Shown here: piece by piece, positions 7,991 to 14,258 of the stretch
How positions within the stretch are numbered: position 1 is the first letter of the stretch
How the letters are laid out: each line of letters begins with the position of its first letter
Assembly (NCBI GenBank): GCA_036394915.1
Contig: DASWEE010000122.1
Span: 8,990-72,989 of the forward strand
Length of the DNA stretch: 64,000 nucleotides
Reading direction: 5' to 3'
Source of the DNA: JACDER01 sp036394915
GTDB taxonomy: Bacteria > Actinomycetota > Thermoleophilia > Gaiellales > Gaiellaceae
The notes under the pieces: model-generated
The model's database searches: none
What the model was told of the DNA's origin: nothing
The model's input: the letters and a program-made list of their open reading frames with translations, nothing else
Translations under genes and position numbers: made by a program

Positions 7991-8785
7991 ATGGCCGAGC
8001 TCCTCGAGCGCCGGGCCTTCGAATGCAGGCTCACGCCGGACCGCGCGCTCGAGTCACTGGACGAGGCGGAGGAGTTCCTTCGCGACCGCGGGATGCTGAC
8101 GCGCACCACGGACTCGGCTCTGCCCAGCCTGTTCGAAGCCTGTCACGAGGAGCCGTACGCTGCGGCGAGCCCGGGCTTCGGGCAGTGGCCGCGCACCAAG
8201 TATCCCTGGTTCGGACTGCTCGGCGCGCGCGGCTACCCGATCCTCGCGATCCACCGGGGCAAGAACGTGCTCATCACTGACGAGGTCGCAGGTCTTGCCG
8301 ACCCGATCTGCCGGGCGGAGATCGAGCGGATGGAGAAGGACGACCCGGACTGGGCCCGCCTGCTGCGCCACCTCGGGGACGCCGGGCCGTCGGAGCTCGA
8401 GGACCTGCAGACCGAGCTCGACCTGAAGCCGAAGGAGCTGAAGCAGCTGCGCGCGCCCCTCGAGCGCTGCGGAGCGATCGTCTCCCGCAGCATCGTCTAC
8501 GAGGATCCGCACCGACACACGAGCGAGCTGGCGCGCTGGGACCAGCTCTTCCCCGAGCCGGCGGGCGACGGCGGGCTCGAGGAGCTGGTCGTCGCCGGTG
8601 TGCGGGCGGCCGTAGTCGCGCCCGTGCGGGAGCTGCAGCGCTGGTTCTCGTGGCGCTGGTACTGGGACGACGATCTCGTCGACCGGCTCGTGGCCGATGG
8701 ACGGTTGGAGCGGCCCGAGGAGGGCTGGGTCAGCGTGCGAGCGGAAACGGCTTCCGAGCAAGCGCCGGCAGAACCTGCGCCGTGA
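7991..8785 (+). CDS. AlkZ-related protein (winged-helix DNA glycosylase relative)
   Basis: A 264-residue protein. I use the ATG at 7991 because the longer upstream frame runs antisense through the CinA-like gene. It resembles the shorter 'AlkZ-related' actinobacterial proteins: TTDSALPSLFEACHEEP, GFGQWPRTKYPWFG, the IHRGKNVLITDE turn, and a winged-helix segment GPSELEDLQTELDLKPKELKQLRAPLERCGAI followed by RHTSELARWDQLFPEP. AlkZ/YcaQ proteins unhook interstrand DNA crosslinks, but I cannot confirm the catalytic QxQ motif here, so enzymatic activity is uncertain. It runs convergently 56 bases into the next gene. Confidence 0.65.
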   Translation: MAELLERRAFECRLTPDRALESLDEAEEFLRDRGMLTRTTDSALPSLFEACHEEPYAAASPGFGQWPRTKYPWFGLLGARGYPILAIHRGKNVLITDEVAGLADPICRAEIERMEKDDPDWARLLRHLGDAGPSELEDLQTELDLKPKELKQLRAPLERCGAIVSRSIVYEDPHRHTSELARWDQLFPEPAGDGGLEELVVAGVRAAVVAPVRELQRWFSWRWYWDDDLVDRLVADGRLERPEEGWVSVRAETASEQAPAEPAP

Positions 8786-9536
8786 CCCACACCGGCGTGA
8801 CCGCGTAGCGGGCCGAGTACCGGTAGCTCCCGTTGCGGCGCCTCATGCGCGAGAGGAACGCGAATGCTCGCGCCGGCGGCCGCTCGGCCGCCGCCAGGAA
8901 CGCCTGGATCGCCCAGGCCGTCGACTGGCTGTCGGACGCGCGCCCCTTGACGAGCCTGAACCCGCCGTCCTTCGATTCCAGCGTCCGGAGGTAAGCAAGA
9001 CCGCGCCGGATCGGACGCCCGCCCGTACCCGTCGCGCGGAGCGCCTCGATCGCGGCCGCTGTGTCGTTCGAGTCGGGGGCGCCGCCCGGGTACCAGGACC
9101 AGCCGCCGCCGGGGCGTTGCTGACGCAGCAGGTAGCGGACGGTCGAGGCGCCCGCCGGGCGCCCGGTAGCCCGCAAGGCGATTACGCCCCAGATCGTCGA
9201 GTTGACGAGCGGGCCGATGCGCCCGTTCGAGCGGCGCAGGGACTCCAGCCGGGAGGCGAGCGTACCCGTGTCGGCGCCGAGCGCATCAAGCGCAAGCACA
9301 CGAAGCGCGAGATCGGTGGCATCGCCGACGGGTGCCGAGAAGAGATAGGCCGCCGCCCCACCGGATGGCTTCGCCGCCGCTGCGAGCCCCAACACCGCCC
9401 ACGCCGTCAGCGCCGGCGACGACCGGCCGCCCGGCTCCGCGAATCCTCCGTCCGCCTGCTGATGAGACGTGACGTAGGAGACCGGCGACCCCGCGACGGC
9501 ACCGGCCGCCGCGAGCGCTGCCCATCTCACGCCCAT
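8730..9536 (-). CDS. Secreted alpha/alpha-toroid (prenyltransferase/squalene-cyclase repeat) protein, transcobalamin-like
   Basis: A 268-residue exported protein (signal VRWAALAAAGAVAGSPVSY). It carries four or more toroid repeats with QW-like ends: QQADGGFAEPGG, RPGGGWSWYPGG followed by SNDTAAAIEAL, SKDGGFRLVKG followed by QSTAWAIQAFL, and RRRNGSYRYS. This is the fold of squalene cyclases and of the N-terminal domain of eukaryotic intrinsic factor and transcobalamin; no DxDD cyclase motif is visible. It is the last gene of a cobalamin-riboswitch operon that also encodes two DUF4430 proteins. I infer a binding rather than a cyclase role. The start could also be the GTG at 9530, which makes a GTGA overlap with the S-component gene. 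Confidence 0.72.
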   Translation of the reverse strand: MGVRWAALAAAGAVAGSPVSYVTSHQQADGGFAEPGGRSSPALTAWAVLGLAAAAKPSGGAAAYLFSAPVGDATDLALRVLALDALGADTGTLASRLESLRRSNGRIGPLVNSTIWGVIALRATGRPAGASTVRYLLRQQRPGGGWSWYPGGAPDSNDTAAAIEALRATGTGGRPIRRGLAYLRTLESKDGGFRLVKGRASDSQSTAWAIQAFLAAAERPPARAFAFLSRMRRRNGSYRYSARYAVTPVWVTAQVLPALARKPFPLAR

Positions 9537-10201
9537 ACGACCTCGGTCCGCAGCCGCTTGCCGTAGCGCTCGAGCAGCCGCCGCAGTTCCGGCCCGGCGA
9601 CGAGCGCGAGCACGAGGTTCCCGCCGGCGTGCGCCGCGTCGAACCAGAGCCCGCGCGAGAGCTGGACGAACAGGGCCGCCCGCGTGTGCGGGAAGAAGCT
9701 GTACCACTCCCACACGTCCATCAGGCCACTGAAGGCGAAGCCCAGGAGGAAGCAGGCGATCGCGAGCGGGACGCGGCGGCGCAAGAGCGGCGCGGCGAGG
9801 GCGCCGACGGCCCCGCAACCCCCCCAGAACAGCATCTGCCAGGGCGTCCAAGGCCCCTGGCCGAGGAAGAAGTTGGACGCGAGCGCGGCGACCGCTCCGA
9901 CGGCGATCCCGGCGCGCAGTCCGAGCGCGACTCCCGCGACCACCGCGATCACGGTCACGGGCTGGACGCCGGGAACTGCCGCGAACAGGATCCGCCCCGC
10001 GGCCGCCGCGCCCGCCAGCGTGGCGATGATCGTCAGCTCACGAGCAGAGCCCGGCCCGGTCTCGAGCCAGGAGGCCGCGCCGGCAACGAGCGCACCCGCG
10101 AGCACGAGCAGGGACAGGCCCGCATCGTGCGGGGCAAGAGCGGTCCAGACCGCGGCCGACCCCACGGCGGCAAGACAGCCGAGCGCCAGGAGCCTAGGCA
10201 A
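9527..10201 (-). CDS. ECF transporter substrate-binding S component (likely cobalamin)
   Basis: A membrane protein of about 224 residues with six or so hydrophobic helices. Segments such as ELTIIATLAGAAAAGRILF, PVTVIAVVAGVALGLRAGI, ALASNFFLGQGPWTPWQMLF and FSGLMDVWEWYSFFPHTR resemble CbrT/riboflavin-type ECF S components. I place the start at the TTG at 10201, whose codon overlaps the end of the ATPase gene; the preceding in-frame residues are Arg/Pro-rich and antisense-like, and the start is uncertain. Lying behind a cobalamin riboswitch with its own EcfT and ATPase, it most likely captures vitamin B12 or a corrinoid at the membrane. Confidence 0.75.
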   Translation of the reverse strand: MPRLLALGCLAAVGSAAVWTALAPHDAGLSLLVLAGALVAGAASWLETGPGSARELTIIATLAGAAAAGRILFAAVPGVQPVTVIAVVAGVALGLRAGIAVGAVAALASNFFLGQGPWTPWQMLFWGGCGAVGALAAPLLRRRVPLAIACFLLGFAFSGLMDVWEWYSFFPHTRAALFVQLSRGLWFDAAHAGGNLVLALVAGPELRRLLERYGKRLRTEVVWA

Positions 10202-11540
10202 GGGCGGCCTCCCTCGAGGCTCCGAGCGCGATCTCGCGGTCGCAGACCACGGACGCGAACGCGCGGTCGTGCGTGACGACAAGCGTTGCGCGGTCGTCGG
10301 CCTCGGCGCGAAGGAGCGCCGCGAGCCGTTGCTTGCGTTCCGGGTCGATGCCGCGGGTCGGCTCGTCGAGGATGAGCAGCTCGGGCTCGGTCACGAGCAC
10401 GGCGGCGAGAGCGAGCCGCTCGCGCTCCCCGCTCGACAGGTCGCGAGGGTGCCGCTCGGCGTGCCCGGCGAGGCCCACTCGCTCGAGCGCGGCCCGGGCG
10501 CGGCGCAGGTCGCCCCCGACGCCGAGCGCAACTTCCTCGTCGGCGCGTTCTCGCACGAGGTAGCGGCCCGGATCCTGTGACAGGTACGCGGCGCGGCCCG
10601 AACGGGTCACGACGCCGCGAGCCGGCAAGAGCAACCCGGCCGCGAGCTTCGCAAGCGTCGTCTTCCCGCTGCCGTTGGGCCCCGTGAGGACGACGACCTC
10701 CCCGCGACGCAGCCCGAGCTCGAAGCCGTCGACGACGGGAGGGCCGCCTGGATAGGCGAAGCTGACGTCCTCGAGCCGGCAGACGAGGTCGCCGGGCTCG
10801 GACGCTCCGCACTGAGCCTCGAGACCGAGCCACGCGGGACGTTCGCGGGCGAGCCACTCGATCGACTCGGCCCGGGGGGCGTCGAGCAGAATCCGGCCTT
10901 CCTCCATGAACACGACGCGGTCCGCGTGCTCGAGCGGAAGGGCCGGCCGCTGCTCGGAGACGAGCACCGCCGTCCCGCGGGCGCGGCAGCGCTCGAGGAG
11001 CGCGGTCGCCACCTCCGAGTCGAGCTGGGAGGTCGGCTCGTCCAGGAGCAGAAGCTGCGGCTCCAACGCAAGCGCCGAGGCAAGGCACACGCGCTGGAGC
11101 TCGCCGCCCGAGAGCTCCTCGACCCGCCTGCCTTTGAGGTGGACGGCGCCGGCGAGCTCGAGCGCTGCCTCCACGCGCGTCGGGATCAGGCCAGGCTCGA
11201 CGCCGATGTTCTCGAGGCCGAAGGCGATCTCGTTCTCCACCCGCGTGAAGACGACCTGGTCCTCCGGGTCCTGGAAGAGGCAGGCGACTGTTCCGGCAAG
11301 CTCTGCCGGCCGGTGGCGGCGCGTGTCGAGCCCCGCCACGTCCACGCGGCCGGCGAAACGGCCGCCGTGGAAGTGCGGCACGAGGCCGGCGAAGGCCCGG
11401 AGTAGCGTCGATTTGCCGGAGCCGGATGGACCGAGCAGAGCCACGAGCTCGCCGGGCTCGATCTCGAGGGAGACGCCGTCGAGAGCCCGGCCGTCCTCCG
11501 GGTAGGAGAAGCTGAGGCCGCAGGCGCGGGCTAGAGCCAC
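10194..11540 (-). CDS. ECF transporter ATPase, two fused nucleotide-binding domains
   Basis: A 448-residue protein holding two complete ABC ATPase domains. Domain 1 (about residues 5-225) has Walker A GPSGSGKST, Q-loop FQDPEDQVVF, signature LSGGELQRV and Walker B LLLLDEPTS. Domain 2 (about 245-440) has Walker A GPNGSGKTT, signature LSSGERERL and Walker B LLILDEPTRG. The QDPEDQ Q-loop is characteristic of CbiO/EcfA-type energising subunits, here fused where many ECF systems use separate EcfA1 and EcfA2. I start at GTG 11540, which overlaps the EcfT stop by ten bases. It energises the S/T pair encoded either side. Confidence 0.92.
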   Translation of the reverse strand: MALARACGLSFSYPEDGRALDGVSLEIEPGELVALLGPSGSGKSTLLRAFAGLVPHFHGGRFAGRVDVAGLDTRRHRPAELAGTVACLFQDPEDQVVFTRVENEIAFGLENIGVEPGLIPTRVEAALELAGAVHLKGRRVEELSGGELQRVCLASALALEPQLLLLDEPTSQLDSEVATALLERCRARGTAVLVSEQRPALPLEHADRVVFMEEGRILLDAPRAESIEWLARERPAWLGLEAQCGASEPGDLVCRLEDVSFAYPGGPPVVDGFELGLRRGEVVVLTGPNGSGKTTLAKLAAGLLLPARGVVTRSGRAAYLSQDPGRYLVRERADEEVALGVGGDLRRARAALERVGLAGHAERHPRDLSSGERERLALAAVLVTEPELLILDEPTRGIDPERKQRLAALLRAEADDRATLVVTHDRAFASVVCDREIALGASREAALA

Positions 11541-12229
11541 AGCACTCCCATCGAGACGAGCAGCCCTCCGAGCGAAAGGGCGGCATAGTCGGGGACCTTC
11601 CACGAAGGCCGCGGCGATCTCGTACGCCCGGCCCGTCCGAATCCGCGGGCCTCCATCGCCTCGGCGAGATTCAGGCCGCGTTCGAGCGAGCCGGCCAGGA
11701 GCGGCGAGAGCAGCCGGGCCCGGCCGCGCAGCCCGCGCACCTCCACCCCGCGCCCTCGCAACGCCTCGACGAGCCCGGCGGCATCCCTCTCGAGCGTGGG
11801 GACGAGCCGCGTCGCGAGACCGACGGCGAGCGCGAACCGCCGTGCCCAACCCGCCCCCTGGAGCAGGCGGTCGTGATCCAGCAGCAGGGCATAGGCGGCG
11901 AACGCGAGCGCGACGTCGAGGAGCCTCAACGCCTGGACCGCGCCGTGAGCCAGCTCCTCCCGGGTGACGTCGAGCGTCCCGAGCACGGGAATCGTGGGTC
12001 CCGTCCAGAGGACGTGCGTTCCCACGACCTCCACGAACGGCGTCACCAGGAAGACCGCGAGCGACGTCGTCAGCGCACCGAACAGGTAGATCCTCCGCCG
12101 CCGGGCCGGCGCCCGCAGACAGACCGCGAGCAGGACGACGGCGACGGCCGCGACGGTCTGCCACCGGTTCGCCAGCAGCGCAGTCGCCCCGAGCGCGGCG
12201 AGAAGAGCGGCTGCGGGTGCCGGCTTCAC
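11531..12229 (-). CDS. ecfT: ECF transporter transmembrane T component (EcfT/CbiQ-like)
   Basis: A membrane protein of about 232 residues with GTG start at 12229 forming a GTGA overlap with the upstream lipoprotein gene. The N-terminal half holds several hydrophobic helices (PAAALLAALGATALLANRW, IYLFGALTTSLAVFLVTPF). The cytoplasmic coupling region carries LATRLVPTLERDAAGLVEALRGRG and EAMEARGFGRAGRTR, including the Ala-Arg-Gly coupling motif that contacts the ATPases. Together with the adjoining fused ATPase and S component it makes a dedicated ECF transporter. Confidence 0.88.
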   Translation of the reverse strand: MKPAPAAALLAALGATALLANRWQTVAAVAVVLLAVCLRAPARRRRIYLFGALTTSLAVFLVTPFVEVVGTHVLWTGPTIPVLGTLDVTREELAHGAVQALRLLDVALAFAAYALLLDHDRLLQGAGWARRFALAVGLATRLVPTLERDAAGLVEALRGRGVEVRGLRGRARLLSPLLAGSLERGLNLAEAMEARGFGRAGRTRSPRPSWKVPDYAALSLGGLLVSMGVLWL

Positions 12230-12885
12230 GGCACCTCGTATCGGAAGCGGTAGAGGGACGGGTGGCCGGCAAGCCGGCTTGCGTTCCCGGCGAAGTCGAA
12301 CTCGAAGGAGCCGTCCGGGCGCGGCCGGGCGGTGAACCTGGGCGCTCCCCCGACGAGCCGCAGGACATTCGCCCCCTCGGGCGCGCTCGTAGAGACGTGC
12401 CCGTGCACGACCCGCGCGAGCGCTCGCGCACCCGCTCCGCTCCCCACCACGACCGCCGGGCGGCGCTTGCCGGCGTACCCGTGCAGGAACGGCTCCGGAA
12501 ACGCCCCGACGACGACCGGCCGGCGCATCTCCTTCGTCCAGGAGCGGTAGTCCCACCATTCGACGTCGCCGGGATGCAGGCGATACTCGGCGGCGCTGCG
12601 ATCGGCCTCGATCCCGTTCACGAAGTAGAACCAGTCGCTCCGGCGGGAGAGACTGCCTTCGATCCCTTCGATCGACTGGACGTAACGCCCGCCGTAGCGC
12701 GTCTCGATCTTCGCCTCCCGAGCGAGCGCCTGCATCGCCGTCAGCCCCGCGGGCACGGTGCGGACGAGCAGGACGTGCGCGCCCCGGTCACGCGTGACCC
12801 AGAGCGTCGCACGTCCCTTGCCCTCGCTCGTGCCGCCGCAGCCCGCGAGGGCGAGGACCAGCACGAGCGGGGCGAGCCGTCTCAC
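12226..12885 (-). CDS. DUF4430 lipoprotein, putative corrinoid-binding protein
   Basis: A 219-residue predicted lipoprotein: GTG start in a GTGA overlap, short signal and lipobox LALAGC. The stretch GLTAMQALAREAKIETRY followed by SIEGIEG, SDWFYFVNGIEAD and YRLHPGDVEWWDYRSW matches the DUF4430 fold, which is also the C-terminal beta-domain of human transcobalamin and intrinsic factor. About 100 further residues follow that I do not recognise. Located second in the cobalamin-riboswitch operon just before ecfT, it is probably a membrane-anchored capture protein delivering B12 to the ECF transporter. This role is inferred from fold and context. Confidence 0.72.
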   Translation of the reverse strand: MRRLAPLVLVLALAGCGGTSEGKGRATLWVTRDRGAHVLLVRTVPAGLTAMQALAREAKIETRYGGRYVQSIEGIEGSLSRRSDWFYFVNGIEADRSAAEYRLHPGDVEWWDYRSWTKEMRRPVVVGAFPEPFLHGYAGKRRPAVVVGSGAGARALARVVHGHVSTSAPEGANVLRLVGGAPRFTARPRPDGSFEFDFAGNASRLAGHPSLYRFRYEVP

Positions 12886-13466
12886 GCGAGCGCATTCGAG
12901 CGCACGGCGCCGTTGAACGTCGCGCGCACGAGGCCGTGGTGGCGACCGACGCACGCCTCCGCCGCACGAGTGCGCACGCTTCGGCTGTCGACGTGCAGCA
13001 CAGATCCGGCGGCTCTGCTCTCCTTCCCCTGGTCGTCCTGCGAGACGACGCGGTAGCAGCCGCGACCCAGTCGCTCGAGGCGGAGGGTCGGCGGGCCTCC
13101 CTTCAAGCCGAAGAACGCCCAGTACCAGAGCACTCTGTCCCCGGGCTTCAGCACGTACTGGTCCGCCCCCACGGGAGGTGAGACTCCGTCGACCTTGTAG
13201 GCCCAGCCGCTCGAGCCGAACGCGGCGTAGAGCCCGACCTGATCCACGTACGGGCCGTAGCTGGTATCGCTCACGTGGACGTAGAACTCACCGCTTCGAC
13301 TCGCCGCCTCGAGGGCGTCGAGCGCGGTCGAGGCACTGACGCGGGGATCTGCGGGACCGAAGATCGTCCGGGTCCTGCCCTCGATCCGGACGTGGGCGAT
13401 GGTGGCAGTCGCGGGGGCGGCGAAAGCCAGGGCGACGGCCCAGGCAATGAGAGAACGTCGAAACAC
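12882..13466 (-). CDS. Secreted DUF4430 protein, putative corrinoid-binding protein
   Basis: A 194-residue protein with a cleavable signal (SLIAWAVALAFAAPATA) and GTG start preceded by GGAGG four bases upstream. Its core has STALDALEAASRSGEFYVHV, TSYGPYVDQVGLYAAFGSSG and YKVDGVSPPVGADQYVLKPGD followed by RVLWYW. This parallels the transcobalamin beta-domain pattern of a Trp/Tyr-Gly-Pro turn, a Trp-Tyr strand and a final PGD-x-x-W. It is the first gene after the cobalamin riboswitch, and four bases overlap with the next gene. Two Cys near the C-terminus (GCYRVV and EACVGRH) could form a disulfide. A corrinoid-binding role is inferred. Confidence 0.72.
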   Translation of the reverse strand: MFRRSLIAWAVALAFAAPATATIAHVRIEGRTRTIFGPADPRVSASTALDALEAASRSGEFYVHVSDTSYGPYVDQVGLYAAFGSSGWAYKVDGVSPPVGADQYVLKPGDRVLWYWAFFGLKGGPPTLRLERLGRGCYRVVSQDDQGKESRAAGSVLHVDSRSVRTRAAEACVGRHHGLVRATFNGAVRSNALA

Positions 13467-13502
13467 GAATCCTCCTTCCGCGAGGGGTTCGGGTCTCGGC
13501 GG

Positions 13503-13665
13503 GCGGCAGGTCTTCTGACTCGGGGCGCCCTCTCGTGCCGCCTTCCCGGCCCGGAGGCCAGTGGCACATCGGCTCGAGAGCGATCTCCCCTCACAGCGGC
13601 GGGACCGTCCCGGACTTGCACCGGGTTCCCTTTCCGCTCGCCGGTATCGGGGCTGACCCTATCAT
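13503..13665 (-). promoter_or_regulatory. Cobalamin (B12) riboswitch
   Basis: Read on the reverse strand, the leader shows the conserved cobalamin aptamer elements in order. These are AAAGGGAACCCGGTGCAA, then GTCCGGGACGGTCCCGCC and GCTGTGA, then GCCACTGG, GGGAAGGCGG, and finally the B12-box-like GAGTCAGAAGACCTGCC at about 13505-13522. The 3' end lies under 40 bases from the GTG of the first DUF4430 gene and near its GGAGG, so control could be at ribosome access. It governs the operon running down to 8730. The aptamer's 5' edge nearly touches the divergent VanZ-like start at 13674. Confidence 0.95.
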
Positions 13666-13673
13666 GGCCGCCG

Positions 13674-14021
13674 GTGTCCATTTCGCGCTTTTTCCGGATG
13701 TGGGGACCGGTGATCTTGTGGGCCGGGGTCATCTTCGGGCTCTCCTCGATCCCCGCCCTTAGCTCCGGTCTCGGGACATGGGACGAGGTTCTGCGCAAGT
13801 GCGCGCACGTGACGGAGTACGCGATCCTCGGCCTGTTGCTCGTCCGCGCGCTCGGGCAGGAAGTGCTCGCGCTGCTGCTCGGGATCGCCTATGCCGCGAG
13901 CGACGAGCTCCATCAGCACTTCGTCGCCGGCCGGCACGGGTCGCCCGTGGACGTGGCGATCGACGCCGCCGGTCTCGTGATCGGGATCGTGCTGATGCGG
14001 CGCGTCGTCGCTCGCTACTGA
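13674..14021 (+). CDS. VanZ-family small membrane protein
   Basis: A 115-residue protein from a GTG at 13674 (an ATG at 13698 is also possible). It shows three or four hydrophobic helices with VanZ signatures: WAGVIFGLSSIPALSS, then KCAHVTEYAILGLLLVRAL, then AYAASDELHQHFVAGRHGSPVDVAIDAAG. The conserved KxxHxxEY and SDExHQ residues are present. VanZ-like proteins include a teicoplanin-resistance factor, but most are of unknown function. Thirteen bases separate it from the next small gene, so both may be cotranscribed. Confidence 0.85.
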   Translation: MSISRFFRMWGPVILWAGVIFGLSSIPALSSGLGTWDEVLRKCAHVTEYAILGLLLVRALGQEVLALLLGIAYAASDELHQHFVAGRHGSPVDVAIDAAGLVIGIVLMRRVVARY

Positions 14022-14033
14022 CAGAATCGGCCG

Positions 14034-14258
14034 ATGCCGGAGCCGAAGGAATTCTCAGACCGCCAGCTCGAGGCAGTGCTCGAGCGTCTCGACCGCCTCT
14101 GCGAAGAGGTGCACGGTCTCAACCGGCGCCTCGACGCAAATGACCATCTGGTTCGAATCACGCACGAGCTGAGCGCGCTGAACGAGTCACTGCAGGCGCT
14201 CGCGTATGCGGCGCTCGGACAGCAAGGCCCCCAGGTCCGCCGCCGTCGCGCGGGTTAG
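14034..14258 (+). CDS. Small hypothetical protein with coiled-coil tendency
   Basis: A 74-residue soluble, charged protein (MPEPKEFSDRQLEAVLERLD...). Hydrophobic residues recur at heptad-like spacing (LEAVLERLDRLCEEVHGLNRRL, then LSALNESLQALAYAAL), suggesting a short helical hairpin or coiled coil, and the tail is RRRRAG. It follows the VanZ-like gene by 13 bases and overlaps the convergent sugar-dehydrogenase gene by four. I recognise no family. Its codon pattern resembles its neighbours', which supports a real gene. Confidence 0.55.
   Translation: MPEPKEFSDRQLEAVLERLDRLCEEVHGLNRRLDANDHLVRITHELSALNESLQALAYAALGQQGPQVRRRRAG

Noticed and set aside
9527..10282. Longer N-terminus for the S component (from 10282)
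   Set aside because: The added residues are Arg/Ser/Pro-rich and come from reading the ATPase gene in another frame; the membrane protein starts naturally near 10201.
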